A stretch of 64,000 bases of DNA from UBA2266 sp964406945. Its GTDB lineage: Bacteria; Planctomycetota; Phycisphaerae; Sedimentisphaerales; Anaerobacaceae. The notes under the pieces are model-generated. The model did no database searches. It was not told the origin of the DNA and saw nothing but the letters and a program-made list of their open reading frames with translations. Below are positions 51,798-63,948 of this stretch, in pieces (position 1 is the first letter of the stretch; every line of letters starts with the position of its first letter). The stretch covers positions 10,542 to 74,541 of the forward strand of contig CAYOTO010000015.1 of assembly GCA_964406945.1 (NCBI GenBank), written 5' to 3'. A program made the position numbers and the translations under genes.

Positions 51798-54095
51798 ATG
51801 GCCGAAGTTTACGAAAAACGAATTCTCAAGTTTCTCCAGCATGCCGATTATCAGCCGATTAAGCTTTCGCAAATGGCCAAGGCGCTTGGGGTCAGTTCAA
51901 ATGCTTATCCGCAGTTCAAGGCCGCTTTCGATGAACTGAGGTCGGCCGGGCACGTCATAATAGGTTCTGGCAATCTCATAACGCTGCCTTCGGCGGCCAG
52001 CCGGATTACGGGCACATTCCGCTCGAATCCCAAGGGATTCGGCTTTATCAGCACGACCGAGCCGACAAGCCACGGAGATCTGTTCGTGCCGCCCGGTGAT
52101 ACGGCCGACGCCATGACCGGCGATATTGTGAGCGCGAAAGTCGTCAAGCGTGGTACGCGTCGGGGGCAGGTAAGGCTGGTTGCAAGAGTAATCGAGATCC
52201 TCGAGAGAGCCCAGGATAGGTTTGTGGGCACGCTTTTCAAGGAGGATGAAGGCTGGTTCGTGCAGCCGGACGGGTCGGCATTTGTAGAGCCGATATCGGT
52301 GGACGATGTCAGCGCCAAAAACGCGCGTGCAAAAGACAAGGTGGTCGTGGAGATACTGGCGTATCCGACGGAGAGATATCTGGCTCGCGGGGTGATAATC
52401 GAGGTTCTTGGCAAGTCGGGCCGCTATGACAGCGAAATTCTGTCGGTCATACGGCAGTTCCATCTTCCGACGGAGTTCGATTCGGAGTACCTGGATCAGG
52501 CTCATAAAGCCGCAACGAGTTTCGATCCGGGTGTGCTCAAGAAACGCGAAGATATTACGGGAAAGACAATTGTAACCATAGATCCGCCGGATGCGAAGGA
52601 TTTTGACGACGCTATAAGCCTGGAGAAGGATGCGGAGGGGAATTTTATTCTGGGGGTGCATATAGCGGACGTCAGCCAGTTTATTCCCGAGGGCTCGCCG
52701 CTGGACGAGGAGGCAAAATCCCGCGGCAACAGCGTCTATCTTCCTGCCAAGACTATCCCGATGTTGCCGGAAGTGCTAAGCAACGGCGTTTGTTCACTGC
52801 AGCCGGACCAGCCTCGCTTTGCCAAGAGTGCCTATATTACCTATGACCCCAAAGGGCGTGTTAAAAAGCGGCGTTTTGCCAACAGTCTGATAAAGTCGAC
52901 GCAGCGATTGACCTACCAGCAGGCCAATCGGATTCTCAAGGGGCATACCAAGGGTGCAAGCAAGCCGGTTATCAACCTGCTCAAGGACATGGAGACACTC
53001 AGCAGAGCCATCGAGGGGCGGCGACGCACCGAAGGCATGCTGCATCTGGACTTGCCGGAGACCGAGCTGATCATGGATGATGCCGGTCGGGTCGTGGACG
53101 CCGAGCCGGCGGATACGAGCTATCCGCACACCATTATCGAGATGTTCATGGTCGAGGCTAACGAGGCGGTTGCGTCGCTCATCGACCGGCTGAACATTCC
53201 ATTTTTGCGGCGAATTCATCCCGAACCCGACGCCCTTACTCTGAAGAATCTCTCACAACTTATCAGGACGCTCGGGTATTCGCTGCCGCGGACACCGGAC
53301 AGAAGATCGATACAGGACCTGCTTGCTGCCGTCAAGGGTACGGATGTGTCGCTGGCGGTAAATATCGCGGTTTTGCGTTCTTTCGAGAGGGCTCAATATG
53401 CCCCTCAGAGCATAGGACATTATGCCCTGGCGTCTACCCACTACTGCCATTTCACCAGTCCTATTCGGCGATATGCGGATCTGACGGTTCACAGGGTGCT
53501 GCAGTTCTACATCGAGGGCAAGGCCGAGCATGCCAAAAAGGTGGCGGCGGCATCGGACCTGGCGGAGACGGGCAGGCACATTACCTTTGCCGAGCAGAGG
53601 GCCCAGGATGCTGAAAGAGAGCTGAAGGCCGTACTTATCCTCCAGATGCTGGCAGACCGAATCGGGGAAGAACTTCACTGTGTTGTTACGGGCCTGACAA
53701 ATTTCGGGGTGTTCGTTCAGTCCCAAAAATTCGGCATTGAAGGCTTGATCAGGTCGGAGGACCTGGGGCCGGACGACTGGCAATATGAGGAAAAACGCCA
53801 GTGCCTGGTGGGCCAGAAGAGCGGAGCGGTGATACGACTGGGCCAGCCGATGAACGTCAGCATTACAAAGGTGAATGTTCCGGGAAGACAGTTGGATGTT
53901 GTGCCCGTCGAGCCGATTGTTACGGGCGAGGAAGTTCGCCGGGGTGCTGCAGGCCGACATCGCGGCAGGGGCAGAAAAGCCGCCCGCAGGAGACGAACAG
54001 AGGTAATGCCGGGCAAAGTTGCCCGCAAAAGCCGTGGAAATAACAAACGCGGCAAAAAGGGGCGAGGTAACAGGCGCAAGCCCAGGAAGAAGTAA
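51798..54095 (+). CDS. rnr: Ribonuclease R
   Basis: RNase R is a processive 3'-5' exonuclease that degrades structured RNA. An N-terminal winged-helix region ('VYEKRILKFLQHADYQPIKL') and cold-shock domains ('GTFRSNPKGFGFISTTEP') come first. The RNB catalytic domain has 'TIDPPDAKDFDDAISL', with the metal-binding aspartates. An S1 domain near 640-720 precedes a Lys/Arg-rich tail that is long and disordered. Length (765 aa) is in range. It is 143 bp after rpsT, with a hairpin in between. Confidence 0.95.
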   Translation: MAEVYEKRILKFLQHADYQPIKLSQMAKALGVSSNAYPQFKAAFDELRSAGHVIIGSGNLITLPSAASRITGTFRSNPKGFGFISTTEPTSHGDLFVPPGDTADAMTGDIVSAKVVKRGTRRGQVRLVARVIEILERAQDRFVGTLFKEDEGWFVQPDGSAFVEPISVDDVSAKNARAKDKVVVEILAYPTERYLARGVIIEVLGKSGRYDSEILSVIRQFHLPTEFDSEYLDQAHKAATSFDPGVLKKREDITGKTIVTIDPPDAKDFDDAISLEKDAEGNFILGVHIADVSQFIPEGSPLDEEAKSRGNSVYLPAKTIPMLPEVLSNGVCSLQPDQPRFAKSAYITYDPKGRVKKRRFANSLIKSTQRLTYQQANRILKGHTKGASKPVINLLKDMETLSRAIEGRRRTEGMLHLDLPETELIMDDAGRVVDAEPADTSYPHTIIEMFMVEANEAVASLIDRLNIPFLRRIHPEPDALTLKNLSQLIRTLGYSLPRTPDRRSIQDLLAAVKGTDVSLAVNIAVLRSFERAQYAPQSIGHYALASTHYCHFTSPIRRYADLTVHRVLQFYIEGKAEHAKKVAAASDLAETGRHITFAEQRAQDAERELKAVLILQMLADRIGEELHCVVTGLTNFGVFVQSQKFGIEGLIRSEDLGPDDWQYEEKRQCLVGQKSGAVIRLGQPMNVSITKVNVPGRQLDVVPVEPIVTGEEVRRGAAGRHRGRGRKAARRRRTEVMPGKVARKSRGNNKRGKKGRGNRRKPRKK

Positions 54096-54121
54096 TTGCT
54101 GAGGGTATAGCCCCGGGAGAC

Positions 54122-54838
54122 ATGATGAGCAGGCCGATTCTGGACGTGGTATGGCGAACCGACGGCGGGCGTGCTCGGCCCGGGCATGTCGCGATTGTCG
54201 TCGATGTTTTGCGCGCCTGCACCAACTTGATTACCGCCTTTTCCATGGGTGCGGAGAAGTGTTTTGCCACAACGAGCATAGATGAGGCCCGGCAGGTTGG
54301 ACAGCGTTACAACGGCTTGCTGCTTGGCGAACGCCACAACCGAAAGATCCAGGGCTTCGATTACGGCAATTCGCCGGTCGAACTGGAACCAGCCGCCGTA
54401 AAGGGACGAACATTCGTTTTCACTTCAACGAATTTTCCTCATGCCCTGCTCGCGGCTGAGGATGCCGCGGAGGTCTTTCTGGGGGCGCCGGTGAATCTCT
54501 CGGCGGTTTGCGAGAGAGTGCTGGAGGTGAGCAGGTCTTCGAGGGCGGATATTACGATAGTTCTTGCTGGAGAATCGTCTCAAAGACATGCCGCTGAAGA
54601 CCTGTATTTTGCCGGACTTGCAGCGCGAAAACTCTCGAACGAGTGCCGATTGACTGAAGTCTACCGCCGGGCCATGGCTGCAATGGCTCATCTCGGGCCC
54701 GAAGAAGCGGCCAATAGGTCTCTGCACGCCCGTGAATTGATCGAGAGCGGGTTCGCCGACGACGTGGATTTCGCTTTTACTATCGATAGATTCGCCAATA
54801 CCCCTCATCTCGAAGGCGACTGGATAACGCCTGGGTAA
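54122..54838 (+). CDS. comB: 2-phosphosulfolactate phosphatase family protein
   Basis: ComB removes phosphate from 2-phosphosulfolactate in the coenzyme M route; bacterial members act in sulfolactate metabolism or are uncharacterised. The family hallmarks are 'AIVVDVLRACTNLITAF' and 'GERHNRKIQGFDYGNSPVEL'. 'VFTSTNFPHALLAA' stands where relatives have 'TTTNGT', an atypical loop. It starts 26 bp after rnr and is probably co-transcribed. No other coenzyme M or sulfolactate gene is here, so the physiological substrate is uncertain. Confidence 0.8.
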   Translation: MMSRPILDVVWRTDGGRARPGHVAIVVDVLRACTNLITAFSMGAEKCFATTSIDEARQVGQRYNGLLLGERHNRKIQGFDYGNSPVELEPAAVKGRTFVFTSTNFPHALLAAEDAAEVFLGAPVNLSAVCERVLEVSRSSRADITIVLAGESSQRHAAEDLYFAGLAARKLSNECRLTEVYRRAMAAMAHLGPEEAANRSLHARELIESGFADDVDFAFTIDRFANTPHLEGDWITPG

Positions 54839-54914
54839 TTCGCTTTGACGACACCGAACAAACCGTAAAGTTCGGCCATATTAGGGTTTAGCGTAATCCC
54901 ACCGCAATCGTCGC

Positions 54915-54943
54915 TTGACAATTTCGGGTTTTGCTGGCATATT
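54915..54943 (+). promoter_or_regulatory. efp promoter
   Basis: A perfect TTGACA (54915-54920), a 17-bp spacer and CATATT (54938-54943) lie upstream of efp (ATG 55010). Confidence 0.5.
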
Positions 54944-55009
54944 GACGTGTTTAATGCCGGCCAAGCATCGGATGCGGAATAAATGTCGAACGAGCAATTG
55001 GAGTAAAGA

Positions 55010-55570
55010 ATGAGAGCATCGGAAATGAACAAAGGTCAAACCGTGAAGGTTGACGATAAGCTCTACGTGGTTGTCGATTATCAGCATGTTAAACTCGGCA
55101 AAGGCGGTGCCGTTTACCAGACAAAGCTCAAAAGTCTGTCCGACGGTTCGATACAGAATGTGCGGCTGAGGAGCGACGAGAGCATCGAAGAAGCGTACCT
55201 CGACAAACGCACGTTCGAATATCTCTACTCTTCGGGCAGCGAGCACGTCATGATGGATACTACTACTTTCGATCAGATAAGCCTGGATGACGATGCGTTC
55301 GGCGACGGTCCGAAGTATTGCAAGCCTAACACACAGATTCAGGTTTCGATGTACGAGGGCAAACCCGTGGTGGTCGAACTGCCCAATACGGTTGACCTGG
55401 AGGTTACTGATACGCCGCCGGAGATAAAGGGAGCGACCGCGACAAACCAGAACAAGCCCGCGACACTGGAGACCGGCGTTGTCGTACAGGTTCCGCCGTT
55501 TGTAAAGACCGGCGAGAAAATCCGGGTGGATACGCGGACAGGCGAGTATGTAACGCGCGTTAAAGATTAA
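55010..55570 (+). CDS. efp: Elongation factor P
   Basis: EF-P relieves ribosome stalling at polyproline stretches. The three OB-like domains are complete: 'MNKGQTVKVDDKLYVVVDYQ' at the start, the middle 'VMMDTTTFDQISL' and the C-terminal 'GVVVQVPPFVKTGEKIRVDT'. The modifiable tip residue is Lys31 in 'HVKLGKGGAVYQ'. The usual Pro before the Gly-Lys-Gly is Leu here. No EpmA or other modification gene is in the window. The gene is 36 bp upstream of secA and probably co-transcribed with it. Confidence 0.95.
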   Translation: MRASEMNKGQTVKVDDKLYVVVDYQHVKLGKGGAVYQTKLKSLSDGSIQNVRLRSDESIEEAYLDKRTFEYLYSSGSEHVMMDTTTFDQISLDDDAFGDGPKYCKPNTQIQVSMYEGKPVVVELPNTVDLEVTDTPPEIKGATATNQNKPATLETGVVVQVPPFVKTGEKIRVDTRTGEYVTRVKD

Positions 55571-55606
55571 GCCCCGGCCAACAGGCGAGTGAGGAAATTA
55601 TAAGAT

Positions 55607-59095
<3,489 letters not shown>

Positions 59096-59220
59096 TGCGG
59101 GTTCCGGTTTTTTGCCGGATGCGGCGTCCATTCAGGGCGAACACCGCGGACCGGCCGTGAATGCGATTGAGCTTTTCTCTTTCGGTGAGGTTGATGTCGA
59201 CGATATTGTGAGGCTGAGTT

Positions 59221-60234
59221 GTGAGTGCAACGAGGCAACATACTGATTGGCGGGATTTGGACGACGCCGAGCTTATGCAGATGCGGGTTCGCCAGCTTGG
59301 GTTGCGTATCGAAGGTTCCGAACTGGAGCCGATGGTTCACAGACTGTATGACGAGCTGGCATCGAAAGGACTCACATTTCGGCCGCCCTGCTATCTGGCC
59401 GACGAGTGGCTTTGTCCCGACCGGGATCCGATCATCGGTATTCCGTTTTATCTGGCCGACAGGCGTCTCAAAAGGCTCGAACAGAAGATAATGTTCGAGG
59501 TGGAAGGCGGCACAGAGAAGACGTGTATGCAGCTTCTGCGTCATGAGTGCGGCCATGCGATCAACTACGCGTACGAATTCTTCAAGCGAACCCGCTGGCG
59601 GGAGCTTTTCGGGCCGTTCAGCGCCACGTATTCGAACCACTACGAATATCAGCCCTATTCGCGACGTTTTGTTATTCATCTGGAAAACAATTACGCGCAG
59701 TCCCATCCGGACGAAGATTTTGCCGAGACCTTCGCCACCTGGTTAACACCCGACATCGACTGGCCGCAGCGATACCGCAACTGGCCTGTCATGAAGAAGC
59801 TCAGATACGTGGATGCGTTGATGCAGAAGTGCGCCGATAAGCCGCCGGTTGTTACCGCGCGTAAAAATCCGCCGTGGTCGGCTTCGCGGATGACCAGTAC
59901 GCTCGAATCGTTTTACGACCGTAAGCGGCGGGTGCTCGGCAAGGAATTCAGGGGGTATTACGACGACAGTCTGACAGAGCTTTTCGGCGACCGCACGACG
60001 GGGCAGAAAGCGTCCAAGTTGCTACGGAAACACCGCCGGCTCATCGTGGAAAATGTCACACGTTGGACGGGCCATCGAAAGTACGACATACATCAGCTCG
60101 TGAATCGGCTGGCCGTCAGATGTGACGAGTTGGAACTGAAGGCCAACCGTGACGACATGTCGCCTGTTCTCGGGCTTACGGCGATGCTAACGGCGGTGGC
60201 GAGCAACACGTACCGCGTAGAGAGGAGGCCCTGA
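59221..60234 (+). CDS. Putative zinc metallopeptidase
   Basis: This 337-residue protein has a gluzincin-type site: H108-E-C-G-H112 in 'LLRHECGHAINYAYEFF', with a further Glu in 'DEDFAETFATWL' (169). The central 'HYEYQPYSRRFVIHLENNY' and 'PPCYLADEWLCPDRDPIIG' are conserved in the uncharacterised family of putative zinc-binding metallopeptidases. There is no signal peptide, so it is likely cytoplasmic. The start is GTG at 59221. It ends 6 bp before an ATP-grasp ligase gene, and the two probably act in one pathway. Confidence 0.75.
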   Translation: MSATRQHTDWRDLDDAELMQMRVRQLGLRIEGSELEPMVHRLYDELASKGLTFRPPCYLADEWLCPDRDPIIGIPFYLADRRLKRLEQKIMFEVEGGTEKTCMQLLRHECGHAINYAYEFFKRTRWRELFGPFSATYSNHYEYQPYSRRFVIHLENNYAQSHPDEDFAETFATWLTPDIDWPQRYRNWPVMKKLRYVDALMQKCADKPPVVTARKNPPWSASRMTSTLESFYDRKRRVLGKEFRGYYDDSLTELFGDRTTGQKASKLLRKHRRLIVENVTRWTGHRKYDIHQLVNRLAVRCDELELKANRDDMSPVLGLTAMLTAVASNTYRVERRP

Positions 60235-60240
60235 GGCTGC

Positions 60241-61248
60241 ATGGCCAAAGCTTTAGATATAATTGTGCTCGTCGACGAATCCACCATCGTGCCCGCTGAT
60301 CCTCAGTTCGAGGTCTACAAAAAAGAGGCTCATACCGAATACGATGTGATTGAAACACTGAGGAATATGGGCCATACGGTTCGAGCGCTGGGGGCTTCCA
60401 GCGACTTGGCCGCTCTGGTGAGCGGACTGACCGAACAGCAGCCTGATCTGGTTTTCAATCTGACCGAGCACATCGAAGGCGACCGACTGATGGACAAGAG
60501 TATCGCGGGGCTGCTCGAGATCACGGGGATCCCCTATACCGGCGCAGGACCGTCGGGGCTGATGCTGTGTCGGGACAAACGGCTTTCGAAGGAACTTCTG
60601 AGCCATCATAAAATCCGGGTTCCGCGGTTCACTTCCTTTCCGCTGAATCGGGTTTTTCGCGCTCCGAAAAAACTTACATATCCACTGGTCGTCAAACCGG
60701 CGTTCGAAGACGGTTCCGAAGGTATTTCAAATGCTTCCCTGGTCGCCAATGAGAATTCGCTTCGCGAGCGGGTGGAATGGGTTCGCGAATCCTGGGGTCA
60801 ACCCGCGATAGCCGAAGAGTACATTGCTGGCCGCGAGCTTTACGTAACGGTATTGGGCAATAAGCGACTGACCGTGCTGCCGCCGCGGGAGTGTCTGTTC
60901 GGATCCGATGGGGACGAGGGACCGCAAATGGCAACCTTCCGCGTGAAGTACAATGACAAGTACCGCAAGAAGTGGAACATCGAATTCGGATTCGCCAATC
61001 TTGAGGAAGACGATTTTCAGGCGATAGCCCGCTTGTGCAAGAGAATTTATCGAGTAATGCAACTGAGGGATTACGCCAGGATAGATCTGAGGCTGACGCC
61101 CGAAGGCAAGATAGTAGTTCTCGAAGTCAATCCGAATCCGGACCTGGCATACGGCGAGGAGGTTGCCGAATCGGCCGAGAAAGCCAATCTCTCGTACGAG
61201 CAACTGATAAGGAAGATCGTAAGGCATGCCCTGGCGCGATATGAGTAG
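60241..61248 (+). CDS. D-Ala-D-Ala ligase-like ATP-grasp protein
   Basis: This 335-residue protein has the ATP-grasp layout: an N-terminal domain with 'DLVFNLTEHIEGDRLMDKSI', an ATP site with 'YPLVVKPAFEDGSEGIS' and 'IAEEYIAGRELYVTVLG', and the metal-binding 'LEVNPNPDLAYGEEVAESA'. It resembles Ddl enzymes but differs in the N-terminal domain, so a different amino acid or peptide ligase is likely. It lies 6 bp after the metallopeptidase gene with the same orientation. Confidence 0.82.
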   Translation: MAKALDIIVLVDESTIVPADPQFEVYKKEAHTEYDVIETLRNMGHTVRALGASSDLAALVSGLTEQQPDLVFNLTEHIEGDRLMDKSIAGLLEITGIPYTGAGPSGLMLCRDKRLSKELLSHHKIRVPRFTSFPLNRVFRAPKKLTYPLVVKPAFEDGSEGISNASLVANENSLRERVEWVRESWGQPAIAEEYIAGRELYVTVLGNKRLTVLPPRECLFGSDGDEGPQMATFRVKYNDKYRKKWNIEFGFANLEEDDFQAIARLCKRIYRVMQLRDYARIDLRLTPEGKIVVLEVNPNPDLAYGEEVAESAEKANLSYEQLIRKIVRHALARYE

Positions 61249-61299
61249 ATTTTTTCACGGTTCCGCCACACTTTCTTTAACAAGAATCTCAAAAAAGGG

Positions 61300-61329
61300 T
61301 TGAACTGCCGGAGCTTGAGTCTTATGGTG
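61300..61329 (+). promoter_or_regulatory. fur promoter
   Basis: TTGAAC (61300-61305), 18-bp spacer and TATGGT (61324-61329) place the start of transcription close to the Fur box at 61341. Confidence 0.45.
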
Positions 61330-61340
61330 AATACTTCTTG

Positions 61341-61359
61341 AGAATGGTTATCAATATCA
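61341..61359 (+). promoter_or_regulatory. Fur box upstream of fur
   Basis: GAGAATGGTTATCAATATC matches the 19-bp Fur consensus (GATAATGATAATCATTATC) at 15 of 19 positions. It lies just 3' of the -10 of the fur promoter, where bound Fur would block initiation and give autoregulation. Confidence 0.6.
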
Positions 61360-61393
61360 GGGCTGGTCTGTTTTTTGCTTAAGGAGGTTGGTT

Positions 61394-61840
61394 GTGACCG
61401 AACAAAGCGCCAAAGCTGAATTCGCTGACTTCATAAAGGATAAGGGACTGCGCCAAACCCGCCAGCGGGATAAGATCATCGATGTGTTTCTGGCAACCGA
61501 ACGTCATCTGAGCGTCGAGCAGTTATACGATCTTGTTAAACGCCGGTATAAAGGAATTGGCTACGCTACCGTTGCGCGCACGGTAAAGCTCATGGAAGAA
61601 GCCGGAATTTGTCGCTGTGTAGACTTCGGCGACGGGATGAGTCGATATGAGCACAAGTTCGGACATCAACACCACGATCATCTGATTTGCACGAAATGCG
61701 GCAGACTCGTCGAAATCTACTCTCCGGAGTTGGAGGAGCTTCAGGAAAAGCTGGTTAGAAAGCATAACTACGTAAGTCGATACCACAAGTTGGATATATT
61801 CGGCCTGTGCCCGAACTGCAAGGGGCCAAAACGCCGGTGA
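61394..61840 (+). CDS. fur: Fur-family transcriptional regulator
   Basis: The protein has an N-terminal winged helix ('GLRQTRQRDKIIDVFLATER', 'YATVARTVKLMEEAGICRCV') and the metal-binding dimerisation domain 'HQHHDHLICTKCGRLVEIYS', with a second Cys pair, 'LCPNCKG'. It represses target genes when loaded with Fe2+ (or another metal; Fur, Zur and PerR are not separable by sequence alone). The start is GTG at 61394, 6 bp after a strong AAGGAGG (61381-61387). It is 148 aa. A Fur box lies upstream and an OprB porin gene follows. Confidence 0.92.
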   Translation: MTEQSAKAEFADFIKDKGLRQTRQRDKIIDVFLATERHLSVEQLYDLVKRRYKGIGYATVARTVKLMEEAGICRCVDFGDGMSRYEHKFGHQHHDHLICTKCGRLVEIYSPELEELQEKLVRKHNYVSRYHKLDIFGLCPNCKGPKRR

Positions 61841-61901
61841 GAGAGGAGAAGGTCCGCAGTCGAAAGACGAATTGGTAATCTCTTTGCACAGGTTGATATT
61901 A

Positions 61902-63140
61902 ATGAAACTGCTTATAGCAATCGCTTTCATGCACATATTCACTGCCGTCTGTCTGGCAGAATCTGATTCCGATCAATCCGGCAACGAGGAATCCACCCGG
62001 CCAGATCAACTGGCGGAGCAAGGAATCGAATTAAGCCTGGGGATGACGAGCGTGTACCAGCAGAACATGCGAGGCGGGCTCAGCACTAACAGCGGACGCG
62101 GCAGGTTCGCCGGGAGTTATGATCTTGAACTGGCAGCGGATTTGAACAGATTTCTGGGCATGGACGGCGCCGGTCTGTACGTTCACGCCGAAGGCGGCTT
62201 TCCTCGCAGCGATGAGGATGCGGCCTCGATAGGCAGCTTTTTCGGGGCGAATGCCGACGCTACGGGCCGCCGGGCTATGGATGTCGTGGAGGTCTACTAC
62301 GAACAGGCTTTTTTCGAAGAAACTCTGCGTATCCGCGTAGGCAAACTCGATATCACCGGCGGTTTCGAGTGCGGCGGCTGTGCGGTTTCTTTTGACGGCA
62401 GCGCATTCGCTAACGACGAGACGACTCAGTTTCTCAACGGAGCTCTTGTAAACAATCCGACGATACCTTTCCCAGACTATGGTCTGGGTGCGGTGGTTTA
62501 CTGGAACCCTCTGGAGTGGTGGTACGCTTCTTTCGCGGTGGTGGACGCCCAGGCGGATGGCAGAGAAACGGGGTTCAGGACCGCTTTTCACGGTGAAGAC
62601 TACTTTTTGTACATTTTCGAGACGGGCGTTACGCCCGAGATCGAATCGGAGAACGGGCCGCTGAAGGGGGCGTACCGTGTTGGTGTCTGGGCGGACCCGC
62701 AGCCGAAGGCTCATTCGGATACGACTCGTGTCTATCGCGACGATGTGGGTTATTACGTCAGCGCCGATCAGTTGGTTTACAAAGAAAACGATGTCAGTGA
62801 GGACACACAGGGTTTAGGGGTTTTCGCCCGATATGGTCTTGCGAACGACCATCGCAACGATCTGGTGAATTTCTACAGCTTCGGAATGCAATACCAGGGA
62901 TTGTTCGACGGACGCGATGACGATGTTCTGGCAATCGGATATGCCCAGGGCTTTTTCAGTGATCGAGCATCGATGACTTTCGGCGAGGATTATGAGAGCG
63001 TTCTGGAGATCTACTATAAGCTGCAAATCAGCCCGAGGCTCGAAATAAGTCCCGGCATACAGTACATAGCCAACCCGGGCGGAGCATCTGGGGTGAGTGA
63101 TGCAACTGTGTTCGCCGTTCGAGCTCAGTGGTTTTTCTAG
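61902..63140 (+). CDS. OprB-like carbohydrate porin
   Basis: A signal peptide ('MKLLIAIAFMHIFTAVCLAE') precedes a 16- to 18-strand-like barrel. The OprB pattern shows in 'GIELSLGMTSVYQQNMRGG', 'LGMDGAGLYVHAEGGFP' and 'LRIRVGKLDITGGFEC'. The chain ends in 'VRAQWFF', the terminal aromatic needed for outer-membrane insertion. It would admit sugars or other small solutes. ATG at 61902 is preferred to the TTG at 61872. It follows fur by 61 bp and may be under iron control. Confidence 0.85.
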   Translation: MKLLIAIAFMHIFTAVCLAESDSDQSGNEESTRPDQLAEQGIELSLGMTSVYQQNMRGGLSTNSGRGRFAGSYDLELAADLNRFLGMDGAGLYVHAEGGFPRSDEDAASIGSFFGANADATGRRAMDVVEVYYEQAFFEETLRIRVGKLDITGGFECGGCAVSFDGSAFANDETTQFLNGALVNNPTIPFPDYGLGAVVYWNPLEWWYASFAVVDAQADGRETGFRTAFHGEDYFLYIFETGVTPEIESENGPLKGAYRVGVWADPQPKAHSDTTRVYRDDVGYYVSADQLVYKENDVSEDTQGLGVFARYGLANDHRNDLVNFYSFGMQYQGLFDGRDDDVLAIGYAQGFFSDRASMTFGEDYESVLEIYYKLQISPRLEISPGIQYIANPGGASGVSDATVFAVRAQWFF

Positions 63141-63231
63141 CGCGAGCCGTCGACCAGAGGACAAACAAACGACCTTACTCCGAGTCTGAAAAACCAGGCG
63201 GCCTCAGGTACAAGCGGTGTGAGCCAAAAAG

Positions 63232-63266
63232 AAAACATCGGGCAGCGTCATGCCGCCCGACGTTTT
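63232..63266 (+). terminator. Hairpin downstream of the porin gene
   Basis: AAAAC-A-TCGGGC-A-GC, a 5-nt loop and GC-C-GCCCGA-C-GTTTT pair over 13 bp with two A-C mismatches. The A- and T-rich ends suit a bidirectional terminator, but only four Ts follow on the plus strand. Confidence 0.55.
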
Positions 63267-63604
63267 CCGGAGGGGAGAAAAAATCTGTATAAATAGCATT
63301 ACATGTTGTTTACTTACGGCAAATTTACTTTTGTCCACAGCCTAGTTTTTCTATGATGAATACGCGAGGACTCTCCAAATGTTCGCTTTCCGGGGTCCTC
63401 ATGACGCCCTTTTTTGGCTGCCAGTGAATCGCTTGACCTGCCAAGCAGGCTGCTCGGACCCGCTGGCTTTAGACTGACAAATATCGGGTAGGAGGCGGGA
63501 TTGCTCCCGCCGTCCTCCAAGCAGGTGTGCCCTGCCGGGCACACACAAAAAAAGGATCAACTGCAAAAAAGTTGGTGAAGAGGGCTCCTGCGAATCCGGC
63601 GAGT

Positions 63605-63732
63605 GTTTTTCGCCTGCGCCTTTCTTTCGCCGCTCCATGGCCCTTACAGGCTCGCAGGTGAGAGCGGCGAAAGCGGACTACGGCGAAAAACAAGCCCCGA
63701 ACCGTGGGGGCCGGCCGAGTAACGGTAAGGGC
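63605..63732. ncRNA. Candidate structured RNA or mobile-element end, with pseudoknot potential
   Basis: GTTTTTCGCC (63605-63614) pairs with GGCGAAAAAC (63682-63691), and inside it CTTTCGCCGCTC (63624-63635) pairs perfectly with GAGCGGCGAAAG (63662-63673). In the apical loop GCCCTTAC (63640-63647) is complementary to GTAAGGGC (63725-63732), which would form a pseudoknot. Strand and function are unknown. Confidence 0.35.
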
Positions 63733-63784
63733 TTGCAGGCCAACAACTTAGAGGCCAAGACTGCCCGTGGCGAACCAACTTATT

Positions 63785-63885
63785 TGCAGTTGAAGTAAAG
63801 AAATCGCTTGCATCGGGCTATCCACGGCCAGAGGCCGTGGCTTTCCCGCCCGATTCATGGCTTCGCCACCGCGATTTCAACAGCA
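63785..63885. repeat. Nested 101-nt imperfect palindrome
   Basis: Four nested arms pair: TGCAGTTG/CAACAGCA (one A-A mismatch), AAATCGC/GCGATTT, ATCGGGC/GCCCGAT and CCACGGCC/GGCCGTGG around an AGA loop (63830-63832). This resembles REP elements or IS200/IS605-type subterminal palindromes. Confidence 0.5.
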
Positions 63886-63913
63886 CTGTACAGGCAGAGC
63901 CAAACGACTCTGA

Positions 63914-63932
63914 CCACGTGCAGAGCACGTGG
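63914..63932. repeat. Hairpin with the same AGA loop
   Basis: CCACGTGC (63914-63921) and GCACGTGG (63925-63932) flank an AGA loop, matching the size, CCAC ends and loop of the hairpin at 63822-63840. Confidence 0.55.
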
Positions 63933-63948
63933 GTTTTCACGATGCACT

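Noticed and set aside
59157..59246. 29-codon frame ending in Cys-Glu-Cys, before the metallopeptidase
   Set aside because: No ribosome site and it overlaps the peptidase start; kept only as a remark in the finding on that pair.
63314..63693. Three minus-strand frames of 74-79 codons
   Set aside because: They are low in family-like sequence, overlap each other in different frames and cross the stem-loops.
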